Shown here: in pieces, positions 63,108-64,000 of the stretch
How the letters are laid out: each line of letters begins with the position of its first letter
How positions within the stretch are numbered: the stretch's first letter is position 1
NCBI GenBank assembly: GCA_009910795.1
Contig: VMEE01000019.1
Location: 130,701 to 194,700, forward strand
Direction of reading: 5' to 3'
From: Dehalobacter sp. CP
GTDB taxonomy: Bacteria > Bacillota_B > Desulfitobacteriia > Desulfitobacteriales > Syntrophobotulaceae
DNA length: 64,000 bases
Made by a program: the position numbers and the translations under genes
The notes under the pieces: model-generated
Databases searched by the model: none
The model's input: only the letters and a program-made list of their open reading frames with translations
Told to the model about the DNA's origin: nothing

Positions 63108-63626
63108 TTATTTTACCTCCTGAAATTCTACATCTAATACGTTGGCTGCTAACACTGAATCTAATAAATCTGTTGCTTTCTCTTTAGTCATACATCTTAC
63201 TTGCATCAGTTCACTGATAAATATATTACGGGCGCCCTCCAACATTTTGGAATCTTCTTTTCCCAATTTACCAAGGAGGTTTTTTCGCGTTAAATCACGG
63301 ATTATTTCTGTCCCTTTGAAAATATCGCCGCTTCTCATCTTTTTCGTATTTAAATCAGTGCAGTATTTCTGGTTTTTATAAAGCAGGGGATCAGTAATTC
63401 CCTCATTAAAATTTTCCAGAATCTCCTCAAAGATAGAGGATTCAACCAGCTTCCGGATGCCAAAGCTTTCAGCTTTATCCTGGGGAATCATCATTTGCAT
63501 CCTGGTTTGGGGTACGTTGACAATATAGTAAATTCTTTTTTTCCCCAAGATTTCTTTTTCTTCAATAGCTTCAATAGTTCCCACTCCATGCATAGGATAG
63601 ACAATCTGATCACCAACTTGGAACAT
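63108..63626 (-). CDS. CarD-family transcriptional regulator
   Basis: A 172-residue protein. The N-terminal Tudor-like RNA polymerase interaction domain (FQVGDQIVYPMHGVGTIEAIEEKEILGKKRIYYIV, then PQTRMQMMIPQDKAESFGIR) is followed by a helical C-terminal DNA-binding domain (EIIRDLTRKN, MLEGARNIFISELMQVRCMTKEKATDLLDSVL). CarD/CdnL binds RNA polymerase beta subunit and stabilises open promoters. GGGAGGTG is the ribosome site. It is the first gene of a two-gene unit. Confidence 0.92.
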   Translation of the reverse strand: MFQVGDQIVYPMHGVGTIEAIEEKEILGKKRIYYIVNVPQTRMQMMIPQDKAESFGIRKLVESSIFEEILENFNEGITDPLLYKNQKYCTDLNTKKMRSGDIFKGTEIIRDLTRKNLLGKLGKEDSKMLEGARNIFISELMQVRCMTKEKATDLLDSVLAANVLDVEFQEVK

Positions 63627-63869
63627 ATATTCACCTCCCTGAGTCAGTAGCTAATTAAGCATATCATAGAAAGTGATATATAGCAAATCAATTATTTTAT
63701 CATTTATAAAAATGTATGTCAATGATTAATGTCAATGAATTAATGGTTAATAAATTAATAAGCTTCTAATAAGCTTCATTTGTAAAATAAAGCTATAATT
63801 AATATCCATAAACATTTTTATAAAATGGTAAAAGGTTGAAAAAAATTATACGTTCCAAATGCCCCGTAA

Positions 63870-64000
63870 TGGATTTTGTGGACACCGCAAATGGCTAGTA
63901 TAATAAAGCCAGAGAGGTGTCAGAAAATGAGTACAAGAAAGAATTTTGATCCGGAATTCAAGAGAGAAATTACCCAGGTCTATCTTGAAGGAAGAAGAAC
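63870..64000 (+). mobile_element. Left end of an insertion sequence with transposase start (partial)
   Basis: TGGATTTTGTGGACACC at 63870 looks like a terminal inverted repeat of IS3-like elements. It is followed by AGAGAGGTG and an ATG at 63927, opening MSTRKNFDPEFKREITQVY, the usual start of an OrfA/helix-turn-helix transposase. The gene runs off the window after about 24 codons. The 63627-63869 stretch before it is AT-rich with short direct repeats (TAATAAGCTTC twice) and no gene. Confidence 0.7.

Noticed and set aside
1..64000. CRISPR arrays and rRNA genes
   Set aside because: No regularly spaced repeats of 24-40 bases and no rRNA sequence were seen.

Overview
The window looks like a chromosomal segment of an anaerobic, spore-forming, Gram-positive clostridium. 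The best guess is the Desulfitobacterium/Desulfosporosinus/Dehalobacter group (an inference; no 16S gene is present). Supporting signs are strong AGGAGG ribosome sites, an 11-subunit complex I lacking NuoEFG, a desulfoferrodoxin/flavodiiron/rubrerythrin oxygen-defence set, an AgrBD peptide system, a Spo0A-type orphan kinase, a CotA-like multicopper oxidase and ZTP riboswitches.

Layout. 1-4.2 kb: right end of a PBSX-like prophage or tailocin (baseplate J with a frameshift, YmfQ, tail-fibre pieces, XkdX, XhlA) with no lysin visible. 4.3-17.2 kb: housekeeping and signalling genes: a soluble chemoreceptor, single-chain pyruvate carboxylase, a probable 6S RNA, a lipoprotein, an orphan histidine kinase, an agr operon with a predicted CGFWA thiolactone, a hemolysin III protein, an FAH-family enzyme, rubrerythrin, a GAF protein and a TM1266-type protein. 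17.4-19 kb: fprA-dfx. 19.2-29.1 kb: nuoABCDHIJKLMN behind a consensus sigma-54 promoter. 29.3-34 kb: fused pabAB, pabC, a flavocytochrome-like reductase and tRNA-Ala(CGC).

34.4-57 kb is accessory and mosaic. It holds a multicopper oxidase, a three-part protein (PfkB-like, AAA ATPase and probable RyR domains), an atypical NRAMP-family transporter, decayed nifS/nifU fragments, an orphan antitoxin, small membrane proteins (YtxH, DUF948-like, YggT), a DUF3494/DUF11 surface protein with its class D sortase, and a mannose-centred operon (GH130, GT4, a probable alpha-barrel glycan protein, ManC, transaldolase, phosphomannomutase). Duplicated and broken sequence shows that the sortase block sits inside a duplication.

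57-64 kb: two near-duplicate ZTP riboswitches, the first followed by a structured-RNA relic of a mobile element and the second driving pflB-pflA; then a membrane protein, an iron alcohol dehydrogenase, a CarD regulator with an unlisted 54-residue partner gene, and the start of an insertion sequence cut by the window edge.

The nuo complex would pump ions using an electron donor other than NADH through NuoEFG. The ZTP switch couples formate production by PFL to one-carbon/purine status. The surface-protein and mannose genes point to cell-envelope decoration. All homology statements are from reading the translations; no database search was run.
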